64,000 bases of DNA from assembly GCF_030506325.1 (NCBI RefSeq), contig NZ_CP120683.1, forward strand, positions 6,576,501-6,640,500, given 5' to 3'. Each line of letters begins with the position of its first letter. Position 1 is the first letter of the stretch. Position numbers and translations under genes: made by a program. The notes beneath the pieces are model-generated. The model made no database searches. It was given only the letters and a program-made list of their open reading frames with translations, and was not told the origin of the DNA. Below are positions 34,396 to 44,050 of the stretch, piece by piece. The DNA is from Tunicatimonas pelagia (GTDB taxonomy: Bacteria > Bacteroidota > Bacteroidia > Cytophagales > Cyclobacteriaceae).

Positions 34396-37300
34396 CTACT
34401 CTTTCATGAAGCGAAGCGATTTACGGATTTCACCCCCGATAATTTTGACCATATACAGCCCCGATGACAGCTCCTCAACATCCATTAGATACTGCGGTTG
34501 CCGGAGTACGTCAATGTGTTGCTCTCGCACTAACGTACCCGTCAGATCGTAAAGTTGTACCAGCGTGCTGGTGCCCCATTGTGTACCGCCGATGAATTGC
34601 AGCGTTACTGCCTGGCTGCCAGGGTTCGGGTAAAGCTGGAGGTCGGCCACTTCTTCGGGTAGTAAGCTGATGGTTTCCTGGCTGAGGCTTCCGCTGCCTT
34701 TGGTACCGATGCCTTCGGTACGGGTCGCTACGGAACCAGCACAACCTACAATGTAACCGTTGCTGCAATTGTACCGAACTACCTCGCACTCATAGCCTAG
34801 CTTGGCTCCTTTGATGCGCCCGTAAAAGGGGCGGTTGGATAACTGCCAGGAAATAGGCACTACCGTACCCGGTTCAACATCAGGGACGCGGGCGGCCTTG
34901 CACTGTCCTCCGGTAACCACAAAGCCTTCCTCATTAATTGCATTGGCGTAGATAGTACCGCCATCAGCAGAGATACCCGTTACCGTAAAAGTCCAGTTTT
35001 GGTTGTACTTTAAGCCGGAATGAGCATTATTGGGCAACTCGCTAAAGTTTTTGCGGGCACCTTGCCGTAGGGGCTTGATGGTGCAATCGCTGTGGATTTC
35101 CCAGGCACCGGGCCGACCATTGGTACGCTGACCCGCGATGACTCCGACCACAAAGGTGCTGCGGCTAAAGGTAAAGTCGGCGTAAGCAGCCGGAGCGGAA
35201 GCGACTACCTCGGCCAGGTCATTGGGGAAGTCTTCCCGGGCAATGGTACACTCTCCCTGCGTGGTGGTGAAGGTGACGGTGGGCCGACAGGAAGCCCCAC
35301 CCGAGGCCTTCACCGTAGATTGTTCTACCCCGTTCTCATCTTCCCAGAAGATTTTAGTGGTGTTGGGGCCACCGACGGTCGTGGTGAAGAAGAAGCTATC
35401 GCCGGACGGGGCAATCAGATTTTCTTCGCGCTGCTGAGTACCGTACACGACATAGGAATAGATAACATCTTCTTCATTGGGATTACGTACCCGCCACCGT
35501 CGCTGCTGCCTAGGATTATCGGAGCACATAGAAGTCAGCTTCAGGCGCTCTACGACGGGTGATACTACATTGACAGTTTGGATCTGAGTAGTTACGTTAC
35601 CCGCCTCGTCGGTATACTGCCAAGTGATGGTGTACTCACCCGGTGCAGGGTAGCTCAGAGGGTCTTCGGTACTCGCCACTATGGTGCCCGAAGTGCAGTT
35701 GTCGGTAGAGGTGGGCACGGTGGCGAGGGTTTCGTTGAGTGCTAACGCTACGGTAGGAAGCGTAGCTACATCGGGAGTGGGGGCTTCCTCGTCTACCACT
35801 ACCACGATAAAGCTAAGTTGCGCCACATTATCAGCCTGATCGGTGGCGGTAACCTGCACAGTAGTTTCTCCTAGTGGAAAGGTATAATCTGGCCCCACCG
35901 CGGTGCCGTTTACGGTAAACACTGGCACAACTGGGCCGTCTACTTCGTCGGTGACATTATCTACGAAGCTTAGCAGTAGGCGAGACACTTCGCACTGCTC
36001 GTCAGCCGATAAGCTAAATCGGTTGGTGGTAGGGTCGCCATCCCCGTCATCCACCAGCGTAATGATCGGTGCTTCGGTATCGCTCACTTGACTGTACTTA
36101 ATGGTCGCATAGCTATTGCCACTTCCTCCAGTCACGTACACATTGTCCGTCGCATCCACTGCCAAATCAGTAGCTCGATCACCATCAATATAACGCTTGA
36201 CCCAGAGCTGTTGGCCGTCTGTATCGTACTTGATAGTGGCATAGTCAGAGCCACTTCCTCCGGTCACGTACACATTACTCGCAGCATCCACCGCCAGGGC
36301 GGTAGCTCCATCACTAGCGAAACCGACGAGTTTAGGGCTAATATAACGTTCGACCCAAAGCTGTTGGCCGTCCGTATCGTACTTAATAGTGGCGTAGCTA
36401 GTTCGTTCGCCAACACTTAATCCAGTCACATACACATTACCCGTCGCATCTACCGCTAGGGCAGTAGCTATATCTCTATTGGAACCAGGGCTATCGTAGC
36501 GGGCGACCCAGAGCTGCTGGCCGTCCATATTGTACTTAATAGTGGCGTAATTATCATTAAAGCCATTTCCTCTGCTTCCTCCAGTCACGTACACATTGCC
36601 CGCCTCATCTACCGCTAGAGCGGGAGCTCCGTCTGGAAGGGAGGCATCATAACGCTCGACCCAGAGCTGCTGACCGTTCGTATCGTACTTGATAGTCGCG
36701 TAGTCTCCGTTGCTTATTCCAGTCACATACACATTACCCGTCGCATCTACCGCTAGAGCGGTAGCTATATCTCTGCTGAAATCAAAGCCATTGTAGCGGG
36801 CGACCCAGAGCTGCTGGCCGTCAGTATTGTACTTGATAGTCGCGTAGTCTGCCCTATCAGGAAACCTCCCTGCGCTTTCGCCAGTCACGTACACGTTACC
36901 CGCCGCATCTACTGCTAGGGCGGTAGCTTTACCGCTACTGTAACGCCTCACCCACTGCTGCTTGCCGTTTGTATCGTACTTAATAGTGGCATAGTCCGAG
37001 CCACTTCCCCCAGTCACGTACACGTTACCTAACGCATCTACCGCTAGTGCAGTAGCTTTATGATCACGGGCAACAGGGTTATTATAAGGCATCACCCACT
37101 GCTGCTCGCCGGTCGAATTATACTTGACAGTAACGTAATCTTGAATTCTTCCTCTTTTACTCTCTCTGCTTCCGATCACGTACACGTTACCCGCCGCATC
37201 TACCGCTAGTGCAGTAGCTCCATCAACACTGAAATCACGGTCAGAGTAGCGGGCGACCCACTCTTCGTTAACCTGGGCGGCAAGTGGTAGGATTGTTATC

Positions 37301-37422
37301 CAGACGCTTACCGTTAGTAGTAGTAATCGTAATGTTCTTTTGCAAGCTGGGAGGGTGTGCACCGACGCTCGGTTAACTTTCCGGGCAGAGGGCAACTCTG
37401 GCTGTAGTATTTCTTGAATCAT
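34396..37422 (-). CDS. Type IX secretion substrate with SBBP beta-propeller repeats and HYR domain
   Basis: 1008 residues. A signal-like hydrophobic segment lies near 30-50. Eight SBBP repeats follow (about 65-460) around the unit ALAVDAAGNVYVTGGS...YATIKYDTDGQQLWV, which fits a beta-propeller. Then comes an HYR-type immunoglobulin-like domain (ATDQADNVAQLSF) and a second similar module to about residue 640. A cysteine-containing region precedes a C-terminal sorting domain with LQLYPNPGSQAVTLQF and SGLYMVKII. These features point to export and surface attachment by the Por/type IX system. Binding target unknown. Confidence 0.88.
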   Translation of the reverse strand: MIQEILQPELPSARKVNRASVHTLPACKRTLRLLLLTVSVWITILPLAAQVNEEWVARYSDRDFSVDGATALAVDAAGNVYVIGSRESKRGRIQDYVTVKYNSTGEQQWVMPYNNPVARDHKATALAVDALGNVYVTGGSGSDYATIKYDTNGKQQWVRRYSSGKATALAVDAAGNVYVTGESAGRFPDRADYATIKYNTDGQQLWVARYNGFDFSRDIATALAVDATGNVYVTGISNGDYATIKYDTNGQQLWVERYDASLPDGAPALAVDEAGNVYVTGGSRGNGFNDNYATIKYNMDGQQLWVARYDSPGSNRDIATALAVDATGNVYVTGLSVGERTSYATIKYDTDGQQLWVERYISPKLVGFASDGATALAVDAASNVYVTGGSGSDYATIKYDTDGQQLWVKRYIDGDRATDLAVDATDNVYVTGGSGNSYATIKYSQVSDTEAPIITLVDDGDGDPTTNRFSLSADEQCEVSRLLLSFVDNVTDEVDGPVVPVFTVNGTAVGPDYTFPLGETTVQVTATDQADNVAQLSFIVVVVDEEAPTPDVATLPTVALALNETLATVPTSTDNCTSGTIVASTEDPLSYPAPGEYTITWQYTDEAGNVTTQIQTVNVVSPVVERLKLTSMCSDNPRQQRRWRVRNPNEEDVIYSYVVYGTQQREENLIAPSGDSFFFTTTVGGPNTTKIFWEDENGVEQSTVKASGGASCRPTVTFTTTQGECTIAREDFPNDLAEVVASAPAAYADFTFSRSTFVVGVIAGQRTNGRPGAWEIHSDCTIKPLRQGARKNFSELPNNAHSGLKYNQNWTFTVTGISADGGTIYANAINEEGFVVTGGQCKAARVPDVEPGTVVPISWQLSNRPFYGRIKGAKLGYECEVVRYNCSNGYIVGCAGSVATRTEGIGTKGSGSLSQETISLLPEEVADLQLYPNPGSQAVTLQFIGGTQWGTSTLVQLYDLTGTLVREQHIDVLRQPQYLMDVEELSSGLYMVKIIGGEIRKSLRFMKE

Positions 37423-37685
37423 GGTAAAAAGGGTTAGGTTAGAAAATAGAATGTCTAAAGTCAGCGCAAGGGAGTTTCCTGAGCGGTCGATGGTTCAGCG
37501 AGACTGATTCGTTGATTTTGAACGGTTGAGTAATTTATACTCACAAAAAGACGGATACTGAAGTGCTAAAGCGGTTCTCGGACTCGTATTAGGAATTCTC
37601 TCCTTGCTACTGCATTGATCTTAGTTTAACAAAATTGAATAGTATCTCTTGGCGGGGTCTTTCAAAGCAACATAAACACGCTATA

Positions 37686-39290
37686 TCAAAATCTGCCCGG
37701 TCTTACAGCACGATAGTTATCATCTACAAAGTAGGTTCGCCATTGTTTGTCTGCCACCTTCCTACCTATTTTGTAAGTACCGTCTCCCAAGCTAGTTGCA
37801 GAGTGATAATCATAGTTATTGTATTTAACCCGTGGTTTTAGAGCCATTACTTTATTCGGTTTATTGGGGTCATAAACATAGATAATAACCTTGCCCTTAT
37901 TCCTATCTTTTTCTTTTTTTCCCCTGTATCCATTCAAATCATAACCAATAGCCAAGACCACATGGTTTTGAAGTGGGTTATATGTTGTTGTGTTTAGTCC
38001 TAATATAACGGGCTTTCCGCTGTCTATTCTCCTTTTCAAATCGTATAACCTACCCTCAAGTCCCCAGTAGAAGAATTCTCTGTCCCTAGCACTAGCAACG
38101 TTAGTTCCGGCAAATTCTGCCCACTTAGCTGCGTTCCCCTCCCAACTATTCATGTGTCTTTCGTATATGTATTCCTCTAAGGGGCTTAATTCAGCGGGGA
38201 CACTTTCGTTGGAAGGTATGGGAACATTATGAACATAATGATCCATGGCTGCGTAAATCATCCCTCCACACATTCCTTGCATTTTTATAAATGAAATATC
38301 CCTATTGTTTGAGCTGAAAGAGTTAGAAAACTTAAAGCCATGCCTTTTAGGATCAAACGAAGTAAAGTTCCGGTCTAACCATCGGGTTAATTTCCATTGT
38401 TGAGCATTAGAGCCATTTCGGGAATACATCCATACACTAGTATTGGGTTCGTTCCGTCCCCCTTTTACCTCCAGATATGTCCCGTTTTTAGATTTAATGA
38501 AAAAGCTTCCACTAGTAGCTTCCAATTTCCACTTAAAGCCATCCTTTCTATCATAATCCCATAGACGTACTTCAGCTTCAAGACTTTTTTTGTTCTCATA
38601 CACATGAACGTATAACCCTAAATCGTTTTTTATATAGTAATATCCGTCTCCGGTAGGAATGAAGTGAAAGGTCTGCTTCGGACTACTCTTTTGATTATCA
38701 ACGTAAATGCCGGATCTATTTTCATTTTTTCTTACCGTCAAAAGAAGGTTATCATTCATTGAAGACTTAATCTGTACTTTATTTTTTTCGTACCATTTGT
38801 TTTCACCTAACTTTTTGATTCTCCATTTTTCAACATTTTGGTTATTCATCCAAGCACTAATAGATTCAGCGTTGCCACCTTTAATGTCTAACGAGGTGCC
38901 TAATTTATTTTTTACATAGAAATGTCCCCCTTCTGCTTCTACTAACTTCCATTTAAAGTTATCCTTATTGCTAAAATCCAGTAGACGTACCTCAGCTCTT
39001 GGATTACTATTATTTTTATAAACATGGAGAAACCTCCCTAAAGCGCTTTGAATAAAGAAATAATCATCTTCTTCATCAGTGGGTATAAACTTGAAAACTT
39101 GTTGAAGGCTATTCTCATTGCTTCTCACAAAAATTCCAGACTCCTGTTTATTGCTTCTGGCTGTTAAAACTTTGTTATTACTCTTGGTGATAATTTGATA
39201 ATAGATATCTACTTCTTGGGCGATTACGCTACTTGACAATAGCACAATAGATAGTAATAGTACGAGTTGTGTTTTCATTTTTGCTTTCAT
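37686..39290 (-). CDS. Secreted papain/C39-like cysteine peptidase with two ricin-type lectin modules
   Basis: 534 residues. Signal peptide ends near SSVIAQ. Two beta-trefoil-like modules cover about 27-165 and 170-312, each with blocks such as FFIQSALGRFLHVY, NKDNFKWKLVEAEGG and LGTSLDIKGG. The C-terminal domain starts near 325. Its MQGMCGGMIYAAMDHY carries a likely nucleophile Cys, LQNHVVLAIGYD the His and VYDPNKPNK the third residue, the order of papain-fold C39-like peptidases. Lectin plus peptidase suggests a glycan-targeted protease or toxin (inference). No sorting domain is seen, so it is probably periplasmic or released. Confidence 0.78.
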   Translation of the reverse strand: MKAKMKTQLVLLLSIVLLSSSVIAQEVDIYYQIITKSNNKVLTARSNKQESGIFVRSNENSLQQVFKFIPTDEEDDYFFIQSALGRFLHVYKNNSNPRAEVRLLDFSNKDNFKWKLVEAEGGHFYVKNKLGTSLDIKGGNAESISAWMNNQNVEKWRIKKLGENKWYEKNKVQIKSSMNDNLLLTVRKNENRSGIYVDNQKSSPKQTFHFIPTGDGYYYIKNDLGLYVHVYENKKSLEAEVRLWDYDRKDGFKWKLEATSGSFFIKSKNGTYLEVKGGRNEPNTSVWMYSRNGSNAQQWKLTRWLDRNFTSFDPKRHGFKFSNSFSSNNRDISFIKMQGMCGGMIYAAMDHYVHNVPIPSNESVPAELSPLEEYIYERHMNSWEGNAAKWAEFAGTNVASARDREFFYWGLEGRLYDLKRRIDSGKPVILGLNTTTYNPLQNHVVLAIGYDLNGYRGKKEKDRNKGKVIIYVYDPNKPNKVMALKPRVKYNNYDYHSATSLGDGTYKIGRKVADKQWRTYFVDDNYRAVRPGRF

Positions 39291-39446
39291 TTTTCTGTTT
39301 GCATTGTAGTCTTATGGGCTGTAATGCCAGCCCCATCAGAAGTGGTAAGTTTGGTCTCTTGTATAATGATAATTTTCTGGAAGGGCTTACTATTCATCAC
39401 AGTCTTTTATAATCAGTTAGCGAGTTAGCTTTCAATCATCCAAAAC

Positions 39447-42080
39447 TTAATATTTTATAATTTTATTAATGAGTACCTTTTCACGCGTGGTGAAAGTAAG
39501 GGTATAGGTGCCTACCGCAAGCCCTGATATATCCAATTCTAAGGTGTGGGAGGCTTCTCCTACCAAGATTGTATTGCCTAAGGCATCAGCGAGTACAAAT
39601 GTACTGTTGCCAGAAGGTAGATTTTTTGCCATGACTCTATCTCCGGTGGGGTTGGGATAAATCATTACCGATTCCTGCTCCGTAATTGAAAGTGAAGTGA
39701 TGATCTCGGTTCCCGTTCCACTCAGGTTAATGGTATAGGTACCTTCGTCGGCATCATTGCTGGTAATGATGAGTGTGGCGGTTTTTTCCCCCTCGCTGGT
39801 GGGCGAGAACGTGACCGTAAAGGTCTGCGTGCTATCACCCGCCAGGGGCGAGATTATTTGGGCTTGATCTACCGTAAACTGATTGGCCTGGGTACCAGCT
39901 AACACCAATAAACTTCCGGCCGTACCCGAAAGCATTAAATCTGCGTCGCCCGTATTTTCCAGGGTGAAACTGACTTCGGTAGAAGTAGCATCAATATCCA
40001 CCTCGCCAAAATCGTAGGTCTCCCCCGAGGCAATCGCTGTAGCATCTTGGGTTAGGTTGATCTCTGGCTCGGTGATGGCTGGTACCACGCTGGTTCCGCT
40101 TAGGTTAAGGGTGTAGGTACCCTCATCAGTATCATTACTAATGATGGTTATCGTAGCGGTCTTTTCCCCCTCGCTGGTTGGAGAGAAACTTATTGTGAAA
40201 CTCTGATTGCTACCCGCTGCAATCGGTGAGGTCACGTCAGATTGGCTTACCACAAACTGATCGGTATCCGTACCGGATAGCACTACTAAACTTCCGGCTG
40301 TACCGGATAGCTCTAAATCTGCCTCACCCGTATTTTCTAAGGTGAAATCAATCTCCGCCGAAGAGGTATTGGTATTGAGTTCCCCAAAATCGTAGGTCTC
40401 CCCGGAGGCAATTGCGGTGTTTCCCTGCCTTAGGTTGATCTCGGGAGTACCCACGGGTGCAACCACCCCGGTTCCACTTAGGTTAAGGGTATAGGTACCT
40501 TCGTCGGCATCATTGCTGATGATGGTAAGTGTAGCGTCTTTCTCTCCTTCACTGGTGGGGGAGAACGTGACCGTAAAGGTCTGATCACTACCAGCAACAA
40601 GAGGGGAGGTTATTTGGGTTTGATCTATCCTAAACTGGTCGGCATCCGTACCGGATACCGCCAGTAAATTTCCTACCGTACCAGAGAGTACTAAATCTGC
40701 GGTACCGGTATTTTCCAGGGTGAAATCGACTTCAGCCAAAGAGACATTAGTAGCTACTTCACCAAAATCGTAGGTCTCTCCGGAGGCAATCTCCGCAGTA
40801 TTTTGCTTTAGATTGATCTCTGGGTCTGGGAATTCGTATACCCTTACGTGCCCTGCATTTCTATCTGTTCCTTCATTACTCGGAGCCCCAATGGCAACGG
40901 TGTTCCCATCCGAGGAAAGGGAGACAGAACGGCCTGATCCGTCAAATAATGCTTCTCCATCAATATTATTGCCCCGTTGGGTCCAAGCCGTGCCATTCCA
41001 GGTGTAGACCCGTACGCGTCCTGCACGTACGTCTGTTCCATCATTACCAGCATTACCAGGAGCCCCAATAGCCAGGGTATTCCCATCCGAAGAAAGGGAG
41101 ACAGAAGCGCCTGATTCGTCCACAATGTCTTCTCCGTTAATGTCATTGCCCCGTTGGGTCCAAGCTGTACCGTTCCAGGTATAGACCCGTACGTGCCCAG
41201 CATCTGATCCAGCTCCGTCATTACCAGAAGCCCCAATAGCTAAGATATTCCCATCCGAAGAAAGGGAGACAGAAGTGCCTGATACGTCCCCAATTGCTTC
41301 CCCGTCAATATCACTGCCCCGTTGAATCCAAGCCGTTTCATTCCAGGTGTAGACCCGTACGTGTCCTGCTGTACCTGAGCCGAATAAATCATTGGGCGCC
41401 CCAATAGCCAGGGTATTTCCATCCGAGGAAAGGGAGACAGAAAAGCCTGAAAAATCCCCGGCGGCTTCTCCGTCAATGTCATTGCCCCGTTGAATCCAAG
41501 CCGTTCCATTCCAGGTGTGGACCCGTACGTGCCCGGCACTTTCACCTGTTCCGTCGCTAAAAGGAGCCCCAATGGCCAGGGTATTCCCATCCGAAGACAG
41601 GGAGACAGATCTACCTGATCGGTCACCTGCTGCTTCTCCGTCAATGTCATTGCCCCGTTGAATCCAAGCCGTCCCATTCCAGGTGTGGACCCGTACGTGC
41701 CCGGCACTTTCACCTGTTCCGCCATTACCAGGAGCCCCAATAGCCAGGGTATTCCCATCTGAGGAAAGGGAGACAGAAACGCCTGATACGTCCCCAATTG
41801 CTTCCCCGTCAATATCATTGCCCCGTCGAGTCCAGGCCGTACCGTTCCAGGTGTACACCCGTACGTACCCTGCAGGACCCAAACCTAAGAAATCATTGGG
41901 AGCTCCAATAGCTAGAGTATTCCCATCAGCGGAAAGGGAGACAGAAGTGCCTGATCGGTCTTCTGCTTCCCCGTCAATATCATTGCCCCGTTGGGTCCAT
42001 TGCGCTTGGGTACTAAAACTGCTGGCTAGGCACAGCAAAACAAAGCTGATGCAATTGATTTTTTTAGTAAAGTTTCTCAT
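39447..42080 (-). CDS. Type IX secretion substrate with seven tandem repeats and three choice-of-anchor D domains
   Basis: 877 residues. A signal peptide ends at TQAQ (27). Seven near-identical units of 55-60 residues follow (about 28-430), built on SGVSVSLSSDGNTLAIGAP...AGHVRVYTWNGTAW, an FG-GAP/propeller-like pattern; seven copies would suit a seven-blade propeller. Three choice-of-anchor D (ASPM/SPD-2/Hydin-like) domains follow, each with EINL...ASGETYDFGE and FTVTFSPTSEGEK. The C-terminus is a type IX sorting domain (VMIYPNPTGDRV). Likely a surface adhesin. Confidence 0.9.
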   Translation of the reverse strand: MRNFTKKINCISFVLLCLASSFSTQAQWTQRGNDIDGEAEDRSGTSVSLSADGNTLAIGAPNDFLGLGPAGYVRVYTWNGTAWTRRGNDIDGEAIGDVSGVSVSLSSDGNTLAIGAPGNGGTGESAGHVRVHTWNGTAWIQRGNDIDGEAAGDRSGRSVSLSSDGNTLAIGAPFSDGTGESAGHVRVHTWNGTAWIQRGNDIDGEAAGDFSGFSVSLSSDGNTLAIGAPNDLFGSGTAGHVRVYTWNETAWIQRGSDIDGEAIGDVSGTSVSLSSDGNILAIGASGNDGAGSDAGHVRVYTWNGTAWTQRGNDINGEDIVDESGASVSLSSDGNTLAIGAPGNAGNDGTDVRAGRVRVYTWNGTAWTQRGNNIDGEALFDGSGRSVSLSSDGNTVAIGAPSNEGTDRNAGHVRVYEFPDPEINLKQNTAEIASGETYDFGEVATNVSLAEVDFTLENTGTADLVLSGTVGNLLAVSGTDADQFRIDQTQITSPLVAGSDQTFTVTFSPTSEGEKDATLTIISNDADEGTYTLNLSGTGVVAPVGTPEINLRQGNTAIASGETYDFGELNTNTSSAEIDFTLENTGEADLELSGTAGSLVVLSGTDTDQFVVSQSDVTSPIAAGSNQSFTISFSPTSEGEKTATITIISNDTDEGTYTLNLSGTSVVPAITEPEINLTQDATAIASGETYDFGEVDIDATSTEVSFTLENTGDADLMLSGTAGSLLVLAGTQANQFTVDQAQIISPLAGDSTQTFTVTFSPTSEGEKTATLIITSNDADEGTYTINLSGTGTEIITSLSITEQESVMIYPNPTGDRVMAKNLPSGNSTFVLADALGNTILVGEASHTLELDISGLAVGTYTLTFTTREKVLINKIIKY
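40800..42003 (-). repeat. Seven tandem ~175-bp coding repeats
   Basis: DNA units of about 171-180 bp repeat seven times with high identity (for example CCATTCCAGGTGT and ATTCCCATCCGAGGAAAGGG recur on plus). Similarity at the DNA level, including third positions, implies recent expansion or ongoing homogenisation, and creates long spurious frames on both strands. Confidence 0.9.
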
Positions 42081-42149
42081 AAATTGGTATTAGGTTTGGT
42101 TTGTTCTGTTTATTAAGTACCCAATCAGATTAAGGTATAACTCCTAAGG

Positions 42150-42223
42150 CGTCACCGCGAGGCTCTGCGAAGCGGTCTCCCACAGCGTGAGATCGCTTCG
42201 TTGCTTCGCGCCTCGCGATGACG
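42150..42223. repeat. REP-like palindromic element
   Basis: CGTCACCGCGAGG (42150-42162) faces CCTCGCGATGACG (12 of 13 complementary). Inside, CGAAGCGGTCTC faces GAGATCGCTTCG (11 of 12). The whole unit folds as one long hairpin. Elements of this look are spread in many bacterial genomes and are sometimes tied to REP-associated transposases. Confidence 0.75.
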
Positions 42224-42287
42224 GCCATCGTGGCGCAGTAAAAAGTCGTATTTTAATTTGCATGACTACTTATGACCGCTAGCACTA

Positions 42288-43457
42288 TCATGGTCGATAG
42301 GTAATCTGTAGGTTCAATGGGCTAAAGGTTATTCTTTTAATTCTAGTATCATCTGAACATTCGTTGTTATCGCTAATGTCGTTACCTCCGGTATCACCTA
42401 CTACGTGAATGAATTCAGCTATCCCATCTCTTGAAATACACTTAGAATTCGGTTGGCAGTCGTCACCCTGATTGAATCCATAACCTCGAGAAGGACTGGT
42501 AATGGTGTAGTCAAACTCCGTTTTATCGTGAGGCGATAAAACCTCATCTATCGTCCAACTAGGCGGCATAATCAGAATAGTACGAACCCATTCGCCCTCT
42601 ACTTCCGACCAGTCAGGTTTTGTTTCTTTCGCATTGAACTTAATAATTGCCCGAAGAGCATCTCGGCCTTGAACCAACTCCACACTTCCTCTGATTCTGG
42701 GTCCGTTGCCAGCAAACTCGCGATCACCCCGTAGCAGGGTAGTGGGACACAGCTCCGTCACCATATTAGGTATGAACTTCTTCTTAAAAGTAATAGGCTG
42801 GTTTGTTTCGTGGAGTTTCCATATTCGCCCCAGATCACCACGCCTAGAGCCTACTGTATTCGTCCAGACTGGCGTTTTAGCCTCACTACTACTCTCCTGC
42901 ACATCCAGGAACGTACCTAATTTTGATTGAATATAGAAGTTTCCAGCCAAATCTTGCCAAAGTTTCCATTTCAGATTATCTTGATTGACAACCTCCCAAA
43001 GGCTTACCTCAGCTTCCGGATCTTTGTTGGCTCCATTTACGTGTAGGGCTCTTTTACTTTGGGTATTAGAACGTATGTAGACATAACCATCACCAGCATC
43101 TTCAAAAGTAAATTGCTGCTCTTTCTTAGCCGTGAATGCATCGATGTTTAGCGGTGCCCTACGATTTGGGTTAGCACCTTCCACTTGAAGAAACCTATTG
43201 GAATCACCCACCCCCGATTGGATGTAAAAGGTTTTGTTCAGATAGACTATACCAAACACGGGTCGTAGTATTGGTCCCTCGATAACAGGGGGTAGTATAG
43301 GACCAATAGGGGGTTGAAACGGTCCGAAAAAATCCTCAGTTTGAGAGGAGGGGACTTCAGGCTCGATTAGTTCTTCTTCCGGGTTACATGAAAATGACAA
43401 CATCGTTATTAAAACTAGTACTGCATATTTCATTCTTGAAAATAAGATTGTTTTCAT
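42288..43457 (-). CDS. Lipoprotein with ricin-type lectin module
   Basis: 389 residues. Lipobox LSFSC near residue 24 is followed by a proline-rich linker (about 35-68). A beta-trefoil-like module spans about 75-220, with RFLQVEGANPN, ALHVNGANKDPEAEVSLW and LGTFLDVQ, closely related to the modules in the 37686-39290 protein. The remaining ~165 residues form a separate domain of unknown type containing several cysteines. Surface lectin role inferred. A decayed paralogue of its C-terminus lies directly upstream. Confidence 0.75.
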   Translation of the reverse strand: MKTILFSRMKYAVLVLITMLSFSCNPEEELIEPEVPSSQTEDFFGPFQPPIGPILPPVIEGPILRPVFGIVYLNKTFYIQSGVGDSNRFLQVEGANPNRRAPLNIDAFTAKKEQQFTFEDAGDGYVYIRSNTQSKRALHVNGANKDPEAEVSLWEVVNQDNLKWKLWQDLAGNFYIQSKLGTFLDVQESSSEAKTPVWTNTVGSRRGDLGRIWKLHETNQPITFKKKFIPNMVTELCPTTLLRGDREFAGNGPRIRGSVELVQGRDALRAIIKFNAKETKPDWSEVEGEWVRTILIMPPSWTIDEVLSPHDKTEFDYTITSPSRGYGFNQGDDCQPNSKCISRDGIAEFIHVVGDTGGNDISDNNECSDDTRIKRITFSPLNLQITYRP

Positions 43458-43478
43458 GGTTTCTAAGTTTTTAAAGGA

Positions 43479-43670
43479 TCAATGATAAGAAGTACTTCCT
43501 ATGGCCACAGGATTAAATAAAACTGTTTGAATGTTAGTGTCATCATTACCGCTATTGTCACCATTAATTACGACCAATTCTTTTTATGACCCTTCGCTAA
43601 TGGTTCGGACTTCTTGCCCTCTTCCAGTTTGAAAACAATCGAATATCAAATCTCTAAAAAAACTCCGATT
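43479..43670 (-). pseudogene. Decayed paralogue of the lectin lipoprotein C-terminus
   Basis: On the minus strand the translation reads TISEGS, a stop, then KELVVINGDNSGNDDTNIQT and VLFNP to a stop at 43479. It aligns with CISRDGIAEFIHVVGDTGGND and ITFSP at the end of the adjacent gene. The internal stop and missing 5' part mark a remnant of a tandem duplication. Confidence 0.55.
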
Positions 43671-43890
43671 CTGATAAACACGTATGTTGCCAAAACCTGT
43701 AACTTTTTTCACCCGACTTGTACGTATGTTGCGGACTTTTGTACTCTTGTTGTATAAATGGCAAATAGATAATTGAAGGAAGGGGGGGGATACTGGGTAA
43801 AGGCCTTTACCGTGAACTATGGATTAGGTTTCACAATGAAAACTCGTAGTGCTTGATTTCTAAATGCTAGCCCTCAAGCCGGGCGGGCTT

Positions 43891-43967
43891 CTACTTTTCC
43901 ATCGATGAAAAGTAGACAAAAATCTAGAAGAATTTGAAACTCGCTACGCTCAAACAGCAAATTCTTC
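43891..43967. repeat. Double-hairpin Bacteroidota intergenic repeat
   Basis: CTACTTTTC (43891-43899) pairs with GAAAAGTAG (43907-43915). GAAGAATTTG (43927-43936) pairs with CAAATTCTTC (43958-43967), with AAACTCGCTACGCTCAAACAG in the loop. I recall very similar double hairpins with an ACTCGCT-CGCTCAAAC loop in other Bacteroidota genomes. The 593-bp gap 43458-44050 holds this element, the pseudogene fragment, a repeated CGTATGTTGC word near 43682 and 43727, a G8 run, and otherwise nothing recognised. Confidence 0.65.
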
Positions 43968-44050
43968 CTTTCTGGGCGGAGAAGAATATTTCAATGCATC
44001 ATAACTCATATGCATTTAGTATTTGGTCCCTTAGCAGCTAAGGAAATACG

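Noticed and set aside
35092..35562. 156-codon plus-strand frame
   Set aside because: It lies antisense to the SBBP/T9SS gene and shows no domain or signal; a shadow frame.
40844..41818. Long open frames in other frames of the seven-repeat gene
   Set aside because: They arise because the repeat unit lacks stops in several frames; composition (Met/Pro/Leu-rich repeats) is unlike real proteins and the true gene has signal and sorting domains.
40800..42003. CRISPR-like impression from regularly spaced repeats
   Set aside because: Units are ~175 bp, coding and contiguous, with no unique spacers of constant size and no cas genes.
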